From positions 1 to 64,000 of the forward strand of contig JACKOJ010000001.1 of assembly GCA_024234325.1 (NCBI GenBank): a DNA stretch of 64,000 bases, in the 5' to 3' direction. A program made the translations under genes and the position numbers. The notes beneath the pieces are model-generated. The model was not told the DNA's origin. It worked only from the letters and a program-made list of their open reading frames with translations, and searched no databases. This document shows, one piece after another, positions 18,977 through 27,536 of the stretch. The DNA is from Pseudomonadales bacterium. GTDB taxonomy: Bacteria > Pseudomonadota > Gammaproteobacteria > Pseudomonadales > Pseudohongiellaceae. The first letter of the stretch is position 1, and each line of letters begins with the position of its first letter.

Positions 18977-19765
18977 TCAGCCACCCCCTCCGACGCGGGC
19001 GCCTACGAGGGAGAACAGCACGCCCTGCGGGTCCAAACCATTGATGATGAAGTCATTGCCCGGCACCTCGGACGGGCCGTGCAGCACCTTGCCGCCCTGC
19101 TCCGCAATCGTCGCCGCCGCCTTGTCGATGTCCGCCACCCGGAAATAGTAATTCCACAGAGGCGGCCCGGCCATCTCGTGCGACTTCATGGCACCGCCGA
19201 TGCCCTTCTCGCCAAGCTGAATGAACTTGTACATGCCCATGGAACCCATGTCCATGCCGTCCACAAAGCTCCAGCCGAACTGCGAGGCGTAGAATTTTTC
19301 AGCACCCTCCAGGTCCTTCGCCGTCAGTTCGTTCCAACTGCAATGACCGATCGCCGAACCGGAGAAGGCATGGCTCATCTCGTTGAGAGCGCCACGCATC
19401 ACATAAAAGGGCAGACCATCCGGGTCCATTACCATCGCGAAACGCCCGACGCCCGGCAGATCCATGGCAGGCATCTGCACACTGCCACCCTCGGCCACGA
19501 TCTTTGCCACCGAAGCGTCCACATCGTCCACCGCGATATAGCCGAGCCAGACCGGGCGGGCACCGGCCTGCTGTGCTTCCGCCGGCAGGGCCATCAGACC
19601 CGCAATGTCCTGCGCGGCCGTGGCGGCCAGTCGATAATCCATGCCCGGCACACCGGAATCCCGAATCGCCCAGCCCAGCACCGCCTCGTAGAAGGCCTGC
19701 GCCCCGTTCAGATCGGTGGTCACCAGCTCATACCAGATGAAATCGCCGTGTTGATTCTGTGCCAT
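18977..19765 (-). CDS. VOC family protein, two glyoxalase-like domains
   Basis: A 262-aa product with two tandem vicinal-oxygen-chelate domains: the first begins GDFIWYELVTTDLNGAQAFY, the second GHCSWNELTAKDLEGAEKFY. This is the arrangement of the CFP32/27-kDa antigen-like group. Each has a repeated Gly-x-Phe/Ala pattern and a possible metal-binding Glu. Start at 19765 is supported by GAGGAGAAG just upstream; five earlier codons are dispensable. Members include glyoxalases and resistance proteins; the reaction here is unknown. In an operon with TetR and DUF1428 genes. Confidence 0.85.
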   Translation of the reverse strand: MAQNQHGDFIWYELVTTDLNGAQAFYEAVLGWAIRDSGVPGMDYRLAATAAQDIAGLMALPAEAQQAGARPVWLGYIAVDDVDASVAKIVAEGGSVQMPAMDLPGVGRFAMVMDPDGLPFYVMRGALNEMSHAFSGSAIGHCSWNELTAKDLEGAEKFYASQFGWSFVDGMDMGSMGMYKFIQLGEKGIGGAMKSHEMAGPPLWNYYFRVADIDKAAATIAEQGGKVLHGPSEVPGNDFIINGLDPQGVLFSLVGARVGGGG

Positions 19766-19803
19766 GATGCTTCTCCTCAATTTCCAAAGACGTTGGTTTC
19801 TGC

Positions 19804-20163
19804 TTACTCTGCCCGTTCATCCACCAGGGGAGTGAAGCCGCCGTAGATCAGCCTGGCCCCTGAAAAGGGATACTCGCCCTCGACTTCCATGCGCGGGTCA
19901 CTCATCACCTTGACCTGCCCAGCGTCGCGCACCTCTTTTGAAGGCCACTCGATCCAGGAAAACACCACCTCTTCGGTGTCCTCGGCAATCACAGCCGTGC
20001 GGAAATCGTTGGTCTTGCCCGGCTTGACGTCGTCCGCCCAGGTCTCCACCACACGCAGGGCGCCATACTCCAGAAACACGGGAGCACAGCGTGCTGCCAG
20101 CGCCTTGTAGGCCTCGCGGTTCTTGGCAGGAACAGGAATCACAAATCCATCGATATAGCTCAT
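19804..20163 (-). CDS. DUF1428 family protein
   Basis: A 119-aa protein matching the YbaA-like DUF1428 family from its opening MSYIDGFVIPVPAKNREAYKALA and the later VVFSWIEWPSKEVRDAG and MVSDPRM-like SDPRMEVEG. The fold is a dimeric ferredoxin-like alpha-beta barrel; no reaction is established. It lies between the TetR gene (three bases upstream) and the VOC gene, suggesting a stress- or xenobiotic-linked role under the local repressor. Confidence 0.85.
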   Translation of the reverse strand: MSYIDGFVIPVPAKNREAYKALAARCAPVFLEYGALRVVETWADDVKPGKTNDFRTAVIAEDTEEVVFSWIEWPSKEVRDAGQVKVMSDPRMEVEGEYPFSGARLIYGGFTPLVDERAE

Positions 20164-20166
20164 CGC

Positions 20167-20814
20167 TCAATCCTCGTTTCGTGTTGTTGGCACTTCAGCC
20201 TGTTGGAACAGCAGGGTGAAATAGCGTTTCAGGTGAGCGGCACTGTCCCGGGCCAACTGCGGGCCACCTTCGGCCTTGGCCAGGATGAAGCCACCCTGTA
20301 ATACCGCCTGGGTATGCAGCGCCAAACTCCTGGCACTAATGTCCGGCGGGCATCCGTAGCGCGCAATGGCGGCCTCGATGTCCGCCTCCAGCGTCAGCGC
20401 ATGCCCGGTAATGCTCGCTTCGCAGGCCTGGCGGATGGCATCGCTGCTGCCGTAGGTTTCCTGCACCATCGTGCCCACCAGGCAGGTAAAGGATTCCAGC
20501 GGTCCGTCGATGATCTGCGCCCGAAAATCGATATAGGCCAGCACGCGTTCCAGTGGGTCCTTCTTCTCGTGATAGGGTGCCGACGCGAACAGCGCACCGG
20601 TCATCTCCGACCAGTACTCCGCCGCTGCCACCCCCAGCGCTTCCTTGCTCTTGAAATGATGAAAGAAGGCGCCCTTGGTCACGCCTGCCGCCGCGCACAG
20701 CTCGTCCACAGTCGTGGCGCTGTAGCCGCGCTGGCGGATCAGTGCTAGCGCCGCGTTCAACAGGCGCGTGCGGGCATTCTCCTGAGGGGCTGCTTTTGCC
20801 GCTGTCTTGCTCAT
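20167..20814 (-). CDS. TetR/AcrR family transcriptional regulator
   Basis: A 215-aa repressor. The N-terminal helix-turn-helix reads ALALIRQRGYSATTVDELCAA followed by AGVTKGAFFHHFKSKEAL (residues about 20-60), the TetR DNA-binding signature; the C-terminal ligand domain matches the TetR_C group found with AcuR-like or NemR-like repressors. The start at 20814 is favoured because the promoter and operator lie immediately upstream and a longer frame would run through them. It probably represses itself and the DUF1428-VOC-S4 genes behind it. The inducer is unknown. Confidence 0.9.
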   Translation of the reverse strand: MSKTAAKAAPQENARTRLLNAALALIRQRGYSATTVDELCAAAGVTKGAFFHHFKSKEALGVAAAEYWSEMTGALFASAPYHEKKDPLERVLAYIDFRAQIIDGPLESFTCLVGTMVQETYGSSDAIRQACEASITGHALTLEADIEAAIARYGCPPDISARSLALHTQAVLQGGFILAKAEGGPQLARDSAAHLKRYFTLLFQQAEVPTTRNED

Positions 20815-20822
20815 GGCGCCAA

Positions 20823-20852
20823 AACATACCAACTGGTTGGTAAGATGGTCAA
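20823..20852 (-). promoter_or_regulatory. tetR promoter with palindromic operator in the spacer
   Basis: On the minus strand TTGACC (20852-20847) and TATGTT (20828-20823) are 18 bases apart. Between them lies the inverted repeat TACCAAC-2-GTTGGTA (20827-20842). An operator that fills the -35/-10 spacer is a textbook position for TetR autorepression. The predicted transcription start falls only about two bases before the ATG, so the mRNA would be almost leaderless. Confidence 0.65.
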
Positions 20853-20966
20853 GCGAATTCTTTTTACAGATTGCAATGATTTCCGTGCGCGCTGGAGCAA
20901 TGGCATTGCGCGGGTTATAGTAGCGACCGACCCGCATAGCCAATAAGAACAGGACATTCCCACAAT

Positions 20967-22997
20967 ATGCATCGCCACCTTCTGCCCGCCTTGCTGCTGG
21001 CTTCGTTCCTGGCGCTCATCAGCGCCTCCAGCTTCGCCGCCAAAACCCCGTATTCGACCAATGTACAGCCCGAATGGCTGAAGGAAGTACTGCCCCAGGC
21101 AGAAACCTTCTCCGAGAAGGAAATGGGGGAAGCCCCCGTGTATCGCGGCTATCGCACCAACCCCGACACCGGCGAACAGGAACAGGTGGGCTTCGTGTTC
21201 ACCAACCGCGATTACCCGCCCATGCGCGTGGGTTATGCGGCGGTGATTGACGTGCTGGTGGGCATGGACATGGACGGCGTCGTCACCAATATGAAGGTGA
21301 TGGACTACAACGAATCCTATATGTATTCCCGCGGCGACTTCGTCGATAACTCCATCTTCTACTCCCAGTTCCGCAACAAGCCGATCACTGACGGCTTCCG
21401 GGTCTACCGCGACGTGGACGGCCTCAGTGCCGCCACCGCCACCAGTACCGCCATCGCCCGCAGCGTGGGCGAAACCGCACGCAAGGTCGCCCGCTTCTAC
21501 ATGGGTTTCGGTGAGGGCAGCGAGGCCGAACAGAACTCCAACGAGAACGCCAGAATGCTGCTGGAAGAGATGTCCTGGGACGATATGCTGGCCCAGGGCA
21601 TGATCACCGAACTGGAATCCCTCAGCGCCGAGGGCGAGACCCTGACCATGGCGTTCACCTACATCGGCCGTCGTGCCCTGGGTGAATTCTTCATTGGCGA
21701 AGAGGCCTACAACAACGTCGAATCGGACGCGTCCTTCCGGGCCGGTGGCGGCGAATTGCTGCTGATCATGCCCCGTGGCCCCGGTGCCGGGCGTGGTTTC
21801 CGCCAGTTCCCCATGTCCATGGAGCAGGATGGCATTGTGCGTCGGGTGGCGGGGAACCGCTACAGCAACGCTGGTGACGCCGTGGAAGGCGCCATCGTCG
21901 GTCATGCCAACTACGGCGTTGTCGTGGCCATGCACCCCGACTTCGATGTGACACGCCCCTTCACCATCATTTACCACCCGCCGGGAGCGAACAAGACCGA
22001 TGCCTCGGTCGATTACACCCTCGGCGGCCTTGGGCTGAGCCTGGCCCGCAACGAACTCATCCTCTCGGAAGAAGAACTGCTCGCGCAGCAACTGGAGAAT
22101 GCCTCCTTCCTGACGCGCCTGCGCCTGGACCCGCCCTGGGGTGCCACCCCCTGGTCCGACGTGGTGCTGCTGCTCGGCATTCTGGGGCTGGTGATGGCGG
22201 CCTTCTTCACCAAGAACAGCAAGATACGCTGGGTTGCACTGGCGGCCACACTGCTTTATCTGGGCTTCTACAAGAACGGTTTCCTCTCGGTGTCCCACAT
22301 CACCAGCGTGATAAAGCTGGGGCCGACAGCGATTACCAACAACCTCACCACCTTCATCATCATTGTCTTCACCGTGATCACCACCCTGCTGTGGGGACGC
22401 ATCTTCTGCTCCTCGCTCTGCCCCTTCGGCGCCCTGCAGGACTTCATCAGCCACTTCCGGCCGAAGAAGTGGCGCATCAAGGTGCCGCAGAAGGTGCACG
22501 ACAACGCGATTTACATCAAATACGCCATTCTCGCCCTGATTGTGGTGACGGCAGCGGTCAACCCCGCGCTGAGTATCTTCCAGTACTTCGAGCCCTTCGG
22601 CACGCTGTTCTTCTTCAGCCCGTCCGTGGTGCTCTGGGGGATTCTGCTGGCCATTCTGGCCGGGTGCTTCCTGGTGGAACGCTTCTACTGCCGCTATGTC
22701 TGCCCGCTGGGCGCAGCGCTGGGCGTCGTCTCGCTGGTCAGCCCGCTGCGCATCAAGCGCGTGGAACAATGCACCATGTGCAAGGTGTGTGAACACGCCT
22801 GCCCTACCGGGGCCATCCGCGGTGAGAAGATCGATTTCAAGGAATGCGTACGCTGCGATATCTGCGATACCAAGCTGATTACCCTGGCCGGCACCTGCCG
22901 CCATTCCATCGACGAGATCAAACGCCGCAAGCACCATATTTCCCGCTTGCCACTGGTTGATCTGGAGGCCGACACGCCGGCCACAGTCACTTCATAA
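20967..22997 (+). CDS. NosR/NirI-like FMN-binding and 4Fe-4S membrane protein
   Basis: A 676-aa protein: signal peptide (residues 1-24), periplasmic FMN-binding domain (about 70-180) with the flavinylation-like motif DGLSAATATS, a further periplasmic region, six or so membrane helices (about 390-590), two CxxxCP motifs (CSSLCPFGA, CRYVCPLGA) and a cytoplasmic ferredoxin part (CTMCKVCEHACP, CVRCDICDTK). This is the NosR/NirI architecture, which passes electrons to periplasmic reductases. No nosZ or other nos gene is in the window, so the partner is unknown. The motif has Ala where Gly is commonest before the modified Thr. Confidence 0.85.
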   Translation: MHRHLLPALLLASFLALISASSFAAKTPYSTNVQPEWLKEVLPQAETFSEKEMGEAPVYRGYRTNPDTGEQEQVGFVFTNRDYPPMRVGYAAVIDVLVGMDMDGVVTNMKVMDYNESYMYSRGDFVDNSIFYSQFRNKPITDGFRVYRDVDGLSAATATSTAIARSVGETARKVARFYMGFGEGSEAEQNSNENARMLLEEMSWDDMLAQGMITELESLSAEGETLTMAFTYIGRRALGEFFIGEEAYNNVESDASFRAGGGELLLIMPRGPGAGRGFRQFPMSMEQDGIVRRVAGNRYSNAGDAVEGAIVGHANYGVVVAMHPDFDVTRPFTIIYHPPGANKTDASVDYTLGGLGLSLARNELILSEEELLAQQLENASFLTRLRLDPPWGATPWSDVVLLLGILGLVMAAFFTKNSKIRWVALAATLLYLGFYKNGFLSVSHITSVIKLGPTAITNNLTTFIIIVFTVITTLLWGRIFCSSLCPFGALQDFISHFRPKKWRIKVPQKVHDNAIYIKYAILALIVVTAAVNPALSIFQYFEPFGTLFFFSPSVVLWGILLAILAGCFLVERFYCRYVCPLGAALGVVSLVSPLRIKRVEQCTMCKVCEHACPTGAIRGEKIDFKECVRCDICDTKLITLAGTCRHSIDEIKRRKHHISRLPLVDLEADTPATVTS

Positions 22998-23049
22998 CGC
23001 AGGCGTGTGATTCCGGCCCCCTCCCCAAACGAGTAAGGAGGTGCCCGAC

Positions 23050-24426
23050 ATGAAACCACTGCTGATCCTCCATGGCTGGAGCGACGAGGCAGAGTCCTTC
23101 CTGCCGCTTGCCCGCGCCATCGAGACCCACAGCGGGCGCAGCGTGCACTCGCTGTTTCTCGGCAATTACGTCTCGCTGGACGACGACGTGCAGATGTCCG
23201 ATCTCGTTCGCGCTCTACAGCGCGCATGGGCGGCCGAAGCCCTTCCCGTGACACCGAAGTCCATCGACGTCATCGTGCACTCCACTGGCGGCCTCATCAT
23301 CCGCGACTGGATGGCGAGCTGTTTCAGCGAAAAGGGACGTACGCCCCCCATCAACAATCTGCTGATGCTGGCCCCGGCCAACTTCGGGTCTCCACTCGCC
23401 CACAAGGGTCGCGCCATCTATGGCCGTGTACTCAAGGGCTTCAATGCCCGCAAGCGCTTCCAGACTGGCACCCACATTCTGCGCGCCCTGGAGATGGCCA
23501 GCCCCTACTCCTGGCAGCTTGCCCGGCGCGACCGTCTGCAAGGCAATCCCATGAGCGCCAGTGGTGTGCGCACCACCGTCATCGTTGGCAACACCGGTTA
23601 CCGGGGCATCAGCTCGCTGGCCAATGAACTGGGATCGGACGGCACCGTGTATGCCGCTACGGCAAATCTGAACTGCGCCGCGCTGGAAATTCAGTTTCCT
23701 CCGGGCGACCGGGCTCCGCGTTACGGCGCGCTGCGCGAATCCCGCGGGGACACTGCCTGCTTGCTGATGGATGGCTTCGACCATTCCTCCATTGCCCTCA
23801 AGAGTGAAGACCACCCCGACAACGAGGCTCTGCTGGGCTTCATACTGCAGGCGCTGGATGTCAGCAGCACCACCACCTTCCGCCAATGGCAGCAGACCTG
23901 CGCCCAGCACACCGCCGCCGTGCTGACCCTGCACGAGCAGGACAGCAATGCGCACAAACACGGCTTTCAGAACACCGTGTTTCGCGTGCGCGACGACCAG
24001 GGCTTTGACGTGCAGGACTACGTGATCGAGTTCTTCAGCGACACCGCACGCGGCGACAACGACCGCCTGGCCGAGAAGGTGCACGGCGAGGCGCTTGTGA
24101 AAGTGCATGTGAACAAGGACAATGCGGCCTATCGCAGTTTCATGATTGACTGCAGCGCGCTGTACCGCATCGTGGATGAACAGAACGAAGCGCTCAGCAT
24201 CAGCCTGTCGGCGTTGCCGGACCTGAACGAGGAGCGCAACCTGGTGGGCTACCGCAGCTTCGGCAATCATGACATCGGACAACTGAGCCTCGATGCCCAG
24301 GCCGTGCGACGTTTCTTTCAACCCAATCGCACGGTATTCATCGACATCGTGCTGACGCGGGAACACAAGGACGCGCTGTTCACGATCGATACGCTCAATA
24401 CCTTCGACCAACAAGTGGATCAATAA
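23050..24426 (+). CDS. alpha/beta hydrolase (lipase/esterase-like) with C-terminal extension
   Basis: A 458-aa protein. LLILHGWSDEAESFLPLA gives the oxyanion-hole HG, and the nucleophile elbow is VIVHSTGGLIIRDWM (Ser about residue 82), where the usual Gly-x-Ser is His-Ser. The C-terminal 180 residues form a second, strand-rich region (FRVRDDQGFDVQDYVIEFF). No signal peptide is seen. Start at 23050 has a near-perfect AAGGAGGT seven bases upstream. Possibly a triacylglycerol lipase- or PGAP1-like enzyme acting on membrane or storage lipid; the substrate is unknown. Confidence 0.7.
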   Translation: MKPLLILHGWSDEAESFLPLARAIETHSGRSVHSLFLGNYVSLDDDVQMSDLVRALQRAWAAEALPVTPKSIDVIVHSTGGLIIRDWMASCFSEKGRTPPINNLLMLAPANFGSPLAHKGRAIYGRVLKGFNARKRFQTGTHILRALEMASPYSWQLARRDRLQGNPMSASGVRTTVIVGNTGYRGISSLANELGSDGTVYAATANLNCAALEIQFPPGDRAPRYGALRESRGDTACLLMDGFDHSSIALKSEDHPDNEALLGFILQALDVSSTTTFRQWQQTCAQHTAAVLTLHEQDSNAHKHGFQNTVFRVRDDQGFDVQDYVIEFFSDTARGDNDRLAEKVHGEALVKVHVNKDNAAYRSFMIDCSALYRIVDEQNEALSISLSALPDLNEERNLVGYRSFGNHDIGQLSLDAQAVRRFFQPNRTVFIDIVLTREHKDALFTIDTLNTFDQQVDQ

Positions 24427-24447
24427 GTCAGTACACAGGAGAATCTC

Positions 24448-25038
24448 ATGACCAGAACCTCTCACACCCTGTTCGGCCTGCTGCTCGGCGCGGTGCTGTC
24501 AACCGCCGTGTTTGCAGCCGACAACGAATGGGTACAACTCATCGACGGCGCGAACGGCATGGACAATTTCACGGTAGTGGGAGATGCCAACTGGCACGCC
24601 GGCGACGGCGCCATTCAGGCGGATGCCGGCAATGGCACCTCTTTTCTGCTGACTAAACAGTCCTATGGCAACTTCCTGCTGCACGTGGAGTTCTGGGTCA
24701 GTGACGATGCCAACAGTGGCATCTACATGCGTTGCCAGGACGTCAACGCCATCACCGACCGCAGTTGCTACGAAGCCAATATTTTCGACCAGCGTCCCGA
24801 CCCCAGCTTTGGTACCGGCGGCATCGTGCACATCGGGCCGGTGTCCGAGCCCTACCCGAAGGCGGGTGGCCAGTGGAACACCTACGACATCGTGATGGAC
24901 AACGAGCACATGACCGTCATTCTCAACGGCAAGCAGACCGTGCACGTGATGGATTCCCAGTACAGCGCCGGCCCCATCGGCCTGCAGTGGGCACGCGGCA
25001 CCGTCCGCTTCCGTAATATGCGCATTCAGCCCCGCTGA
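24448..25038 (+). CDS. exported DUF1080 (3-keto-disaccharide hydrolase-like) protein
   Basis: A 196-aa exported protein (signal peptide with cleavage after VFA). The mature part is one DUF1080 jelly-roll domain: EWVQLIDGANGMDNFTVVGDANW, then FLLHVEFWVSDDANSGIYMRC and GQWNTYDIVMDNEHMTVILNGK. The family is related to concanavalin-like lectins and includes 3-keto-glycoside hydrolases. It follows the hydrolase gene by 21 bases, so co-transcription is likely. A periplasmic role on a sugar derivative is plausible but unproved. Confidence 0.85.
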   Translation: MTRTSHTLFGLLLGAVLSTAVFAADNEWVQLIDGANGMDNFTVVGDANWHAGDGAIQADAGNGTSFLLTKQSYGNFLLHVEFWVSDDANSGIYMRCQDVNAITDRSCYEANIFDQRPDPSFGTGGIVHIGPVSEPYPKAGGQWNTYDIVMDNEHMTVILNGKQTVHVMDSQYSAGPIGLQWARGTVRFRNMRIQPR

Positions 25039-25088
25039 CACCCCTGCGCGCCGGGTTGAGGCACATCAAACAATGTGCAATCAGCCCG

Positions 25089-25186
25089 GCACTGCGTCAT
25101 TTCGCCACACCCCCCGTATCCCCTGCCCTGCAGCCAGACAGCACCTGTCTCAGGTGCCTGCACTGCGACAATTTGCCACACCCCCT
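25089..25186. repeat. direct repeats and hairpin upstream of the TonB receptor
   Basis: GCACTGCGTCATTTCGCCAC (25089) and GCACTGCGACAATTTGCCAC (25160) are imperfect direct repeats, each followed by an ACCCCC run and 71 bases apart. Between them is a perfect hairpin GCACCTG-TCT-CAGGTGC (25141-25157). The layout suggests paired regulator sites for the receptor gene starting at 25251, or a small duplication. Confidence 0.5.
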
Positions 25187-25250
25187 CCCACACCTCAGTT
25201 GTTAGACTCCGAACCAGAAAAGAAAAACCCTGGGGAGGAGATTTCACGAA

Positions 25251-27374
25251 ATGAAACCAATCATTCGATATATGGTGCCGCTGTGTGCACTGACGTGTCA
25301 GGCAGCCCTGGCGCAGGACCCTAATGTAGAGGAAATCGTTGTCATTGGCGTACAGGACACCCACACTGTCCGTACGGACGACACCATGGTCGCGCCTGCC
25401 GACACCGCTGAGCTGCTGAAAAAGATGCCGGGCGCCAACGTCAACAAGAACGGCGAACTGACCGGCCTGGCCCAGTACCGCGGCATGTTCGGCGACCGCG
25501 TCAACGTGTCGATCAACGGCACCCACATCAACTCCGGTGGCCCCAACGCCATGGATGCCCCGCTGCACTACGCACCGGTGGCCCTGATCGAGTCCCTGTC
25601 CATCAGCCGCGGAATCGTGCCCGTAAGCATGGGGCAGGAGACCATCGGCGGGCACATGGAAGCGCACACTTACGGCGGGGAATTCGGCGACTCCAACTCT
25701 TTTGGTTTTGCCGGACGCGCGTATCTGGGCGGTCAGTCCGTCAACAGCGGTCATGTGGGCAGCGCCCTGCTCTCGCTGACCAACCGTCACCACATCTTCC
25801 GTACCTTCCTGATGCAGGAACAGGGCGGTGACTCCAAATTTGATGGCGGCAAAATCACTCCGTCAGAATACGACCGCGACCGCTGGGACGCTGGCTACAG
25901 CTACACCCAGGGCAACCACGAATTCAGCCTGGACTTCGCCCGCAACAACACCCTGCACGCCGGGACAGCGGCACTGCCCATGGACATCATGGCGCTGGAC
26001 AGCGATCTGTGGCGCGGCAAATACGTGTGGGATGGCACCGACTACCGGGTGACCGCCCAGGTGTCCAAGAGCAGCATTCTGCACTGGATGAGCAACAACA
26101 CCCTGCGCCGCCCGCCGCTGACAACCGCCGGCACCCCGGATGGCACACGTTTCCGCAATGCGCGCACTACGAGCAAGGGCGAGACCTTTGTACTGAAGGT
26201 GGAACGCTTCGTGGACAACGGGGTATGGCGAGCAGGCGTGGACGGCTCCTTCGACAAACACGGGGCGAATATTTTCAACCCCAATGCACCCGCCTTCTTC
26301 ATCAACAACTTCAAGGGCATTGAGCGCAACATCGTCGGCTTCTACCTGGAGCGCGAAATGTCCCTGTCAGACCGCACAGGCCTGGAGATTGGCGCCCGCT
26401 ACAATCGGGTGAACACCGATTCCGGCACCGTGGCGGCAAACATGAACCCCATGAACCTGCCCTCCGGCATGCCCTTCATGATGAACAACATGGCGAATAT
26501 GCTGGCCATGCGCTTCAACGCGCAGGACCTCTCCCAGTCGGACAACGACGTGGACTGGTTCGCCCGGTTCAGCATCGAGGCCGGTTATGACACCACCTGG
26601 TATGTGGGCGCAGCACGCAAGACACGTGCCCCCTCCTATCAGGAACGTTATCTGTGGATGCCCCTGACTTCCACCGGCGGCCTGGCCGACGGCAAGACCT
26701 ACATCGGCGACCCGAATCTGAAACCCGAGGTGTCGCACGAACTGGAGGCAGGCTTCGACTACGACGGGCGCGACTTCTCGTTCTACCCGCGCGCCTTCTA
26801 CAAGAAAGTGGATGATTTCATTCAGGGCATTCCCAGCACCGACATGATGGCCATCAACTTCGCACAGATGATGGCCAACATGGGCATGGGCACCCCCGAC
26901 CCACTGCAGTTCGCCAACGTGGACGCCACCTACTACGGCTTCGACATGGAGGCGCACTACGCGCTGTCCTCGCGGCTCGACCTGCGCTCTGTCATGAGCA
27001 TCGTGCGCGGCCAGCGTGATGACATCAACGACGACCTGTACCGCATCTCGCCGGACAATCTGGTGCTGGCACTGGATTACCGCGGCAACGGCTGGTCCAC
27101 CAGCTTTGAAACCGTGACCTACGCCGACCAGAACCGCGTGTCCAACACCAATCTGGAAGCGAAGACCGGTGGTTATACCGTGGTGAATGTATCCGGACGC
27201 TGGAACGTGACGCCCATGCTGGAAATCGGCGCGGGCATCAACAACCTGCTGGACGAGCGTTTCGAGGATCACCTGGCCGGTTACAACCGCGCCTACAACC
27301 CGGATGTTGCCATGGGTGCACGCCTGCCGGGCCTGGGTCGCAGCCTGTATGGCCGCATGATGTGGTACTTCTAA
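25251..27374 (+). CDS. TonB-dependent outer-membrane receptor, probable copper type
   Basis: A 707-aa receptor: signal peptide (cleavage after ALA), plug domain (about 20-150) with AELLKKMPGANVNKNGE and LAQYRGMFGDRVNVSING, then a 22-strand barrel ending in the aromatic MWYF. NAMDAPLHYAP in the plug recalls the CPNRMDAP of OprC/NosA copper receptors. Two external segments are strikingly Met-rich (nucleotides 26440-26515 and 26840-26900), fitting soft-metal ligands. Energised by TonB-ExbBD, which are not in the window. The copper assignment is inference; siderophore receptors rarely carry such Met clusters. Confidence 0.85.
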   Translation: MKPIIRYMVPLCALTCQAALAQDPNVEEIVVIGVQDTHTVRTDDTMVAPADTAELLKKMPGANVNKNGELTGLAQYRGMFGDRVNVSINGTHINSGGPNAMDAPLHYAPVALIESLSISRGIVPVSMGQETIGGHMEAHTYGGEFGDSNSFGFAGRAYLGGQSVNSGHVGSALLSLTNRHHIFRTFLMQEQGGDSKFDGGKITPSEYDRDRWDAGYSYTQGNHEFSLDFARNNTLHAGTAALPMDIMALDSDLWRGKYVWDGTDYRVTAQVSKSSILHWMSNNTLRRPPLTTAGTPDGTRFRNARTTSKGETFVLKVERFVDNGVWRAGVDGSFDKHGANIFNPNAPAFFINNFKGIERNIVGFYLEREMSLSDRTGLEIGARYNRVNTDSGTVAANMNPMNLPSGMPFMMNNMANMLAMRFNAQDLSQSDNDVDWFARFSIEAGYDTTWYVGAARKTRAPSYQERYLWMPLTSTGGLADGKTYIGDPNLKPEVSHELEAGFDYDGRDFSFYPRAFYKKVDDFIQGIPSTDMMAINFAQMMANMGMGTPDPLQFANVDATYYGFDMEAHYALSSRLDLRSVMSIVRGQRDDINDDLYRISPDNLVLALDYRGNGWSTSFETVTYADQNRVSNTNLEAKTGGYTVVNVSGRWNVTPMLEIGAGINNLLDERFEDHLAGYNRAYNPDVAMGARLPGLGRSLYGRMMWYF

Positions 27375-27382
27375 GAGGTCAA

Positions 27383-27536
27383 CTGACAAACGCAATCGAG
27401 GCAGGCAGAGCAAGGCAAAAGCAGGTGAAAAAGCGCAGTTTATTTGTAATAAATGAGCATTTTGAGCCTGCTTTTAACGTAGCTATGTCAACGCAGCCAT
27501 GTCAACGCAGCTACGTCAACGCAAATAGTTTGTCAG
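27383..27536. repeat. long imperfect palindromic element with tandem 14-mers
   Basis: Bounded by CTGACAAAC (27383-27391) and GTTTGTCAG (27528-27536). Inside, AAAAGCAGG pairs with CCTGCTTTT, and the centre is TTTATT-TGT-AATAAA (27439-27453). The right half holds three tandem 14-mers, AGCTATGTCAACGC and two variants (27481-27522). The right end contains the stop codon of the MoaD-like gene, and the left end starts nine bases after the TonB receptor stop. It is AT-richer than its surroundings. Confidence 0.7.

Noticed and set aside
20811..22937. 708-codon antisense open frame opposite the NosR-like gene
   Set aside because: His/Gln/Gly-rich composition typical of a shadow frame in GC-rich DNA; the plus-strand gene has clear motifs over the same bases.
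20967..22997. Calling the gene nosR and predicting nitrous-oxide reduction
   Set aside because: Architecture fits, but nosZ and other nos genes are absent in the window; NosR-like proteins serve other systems too.
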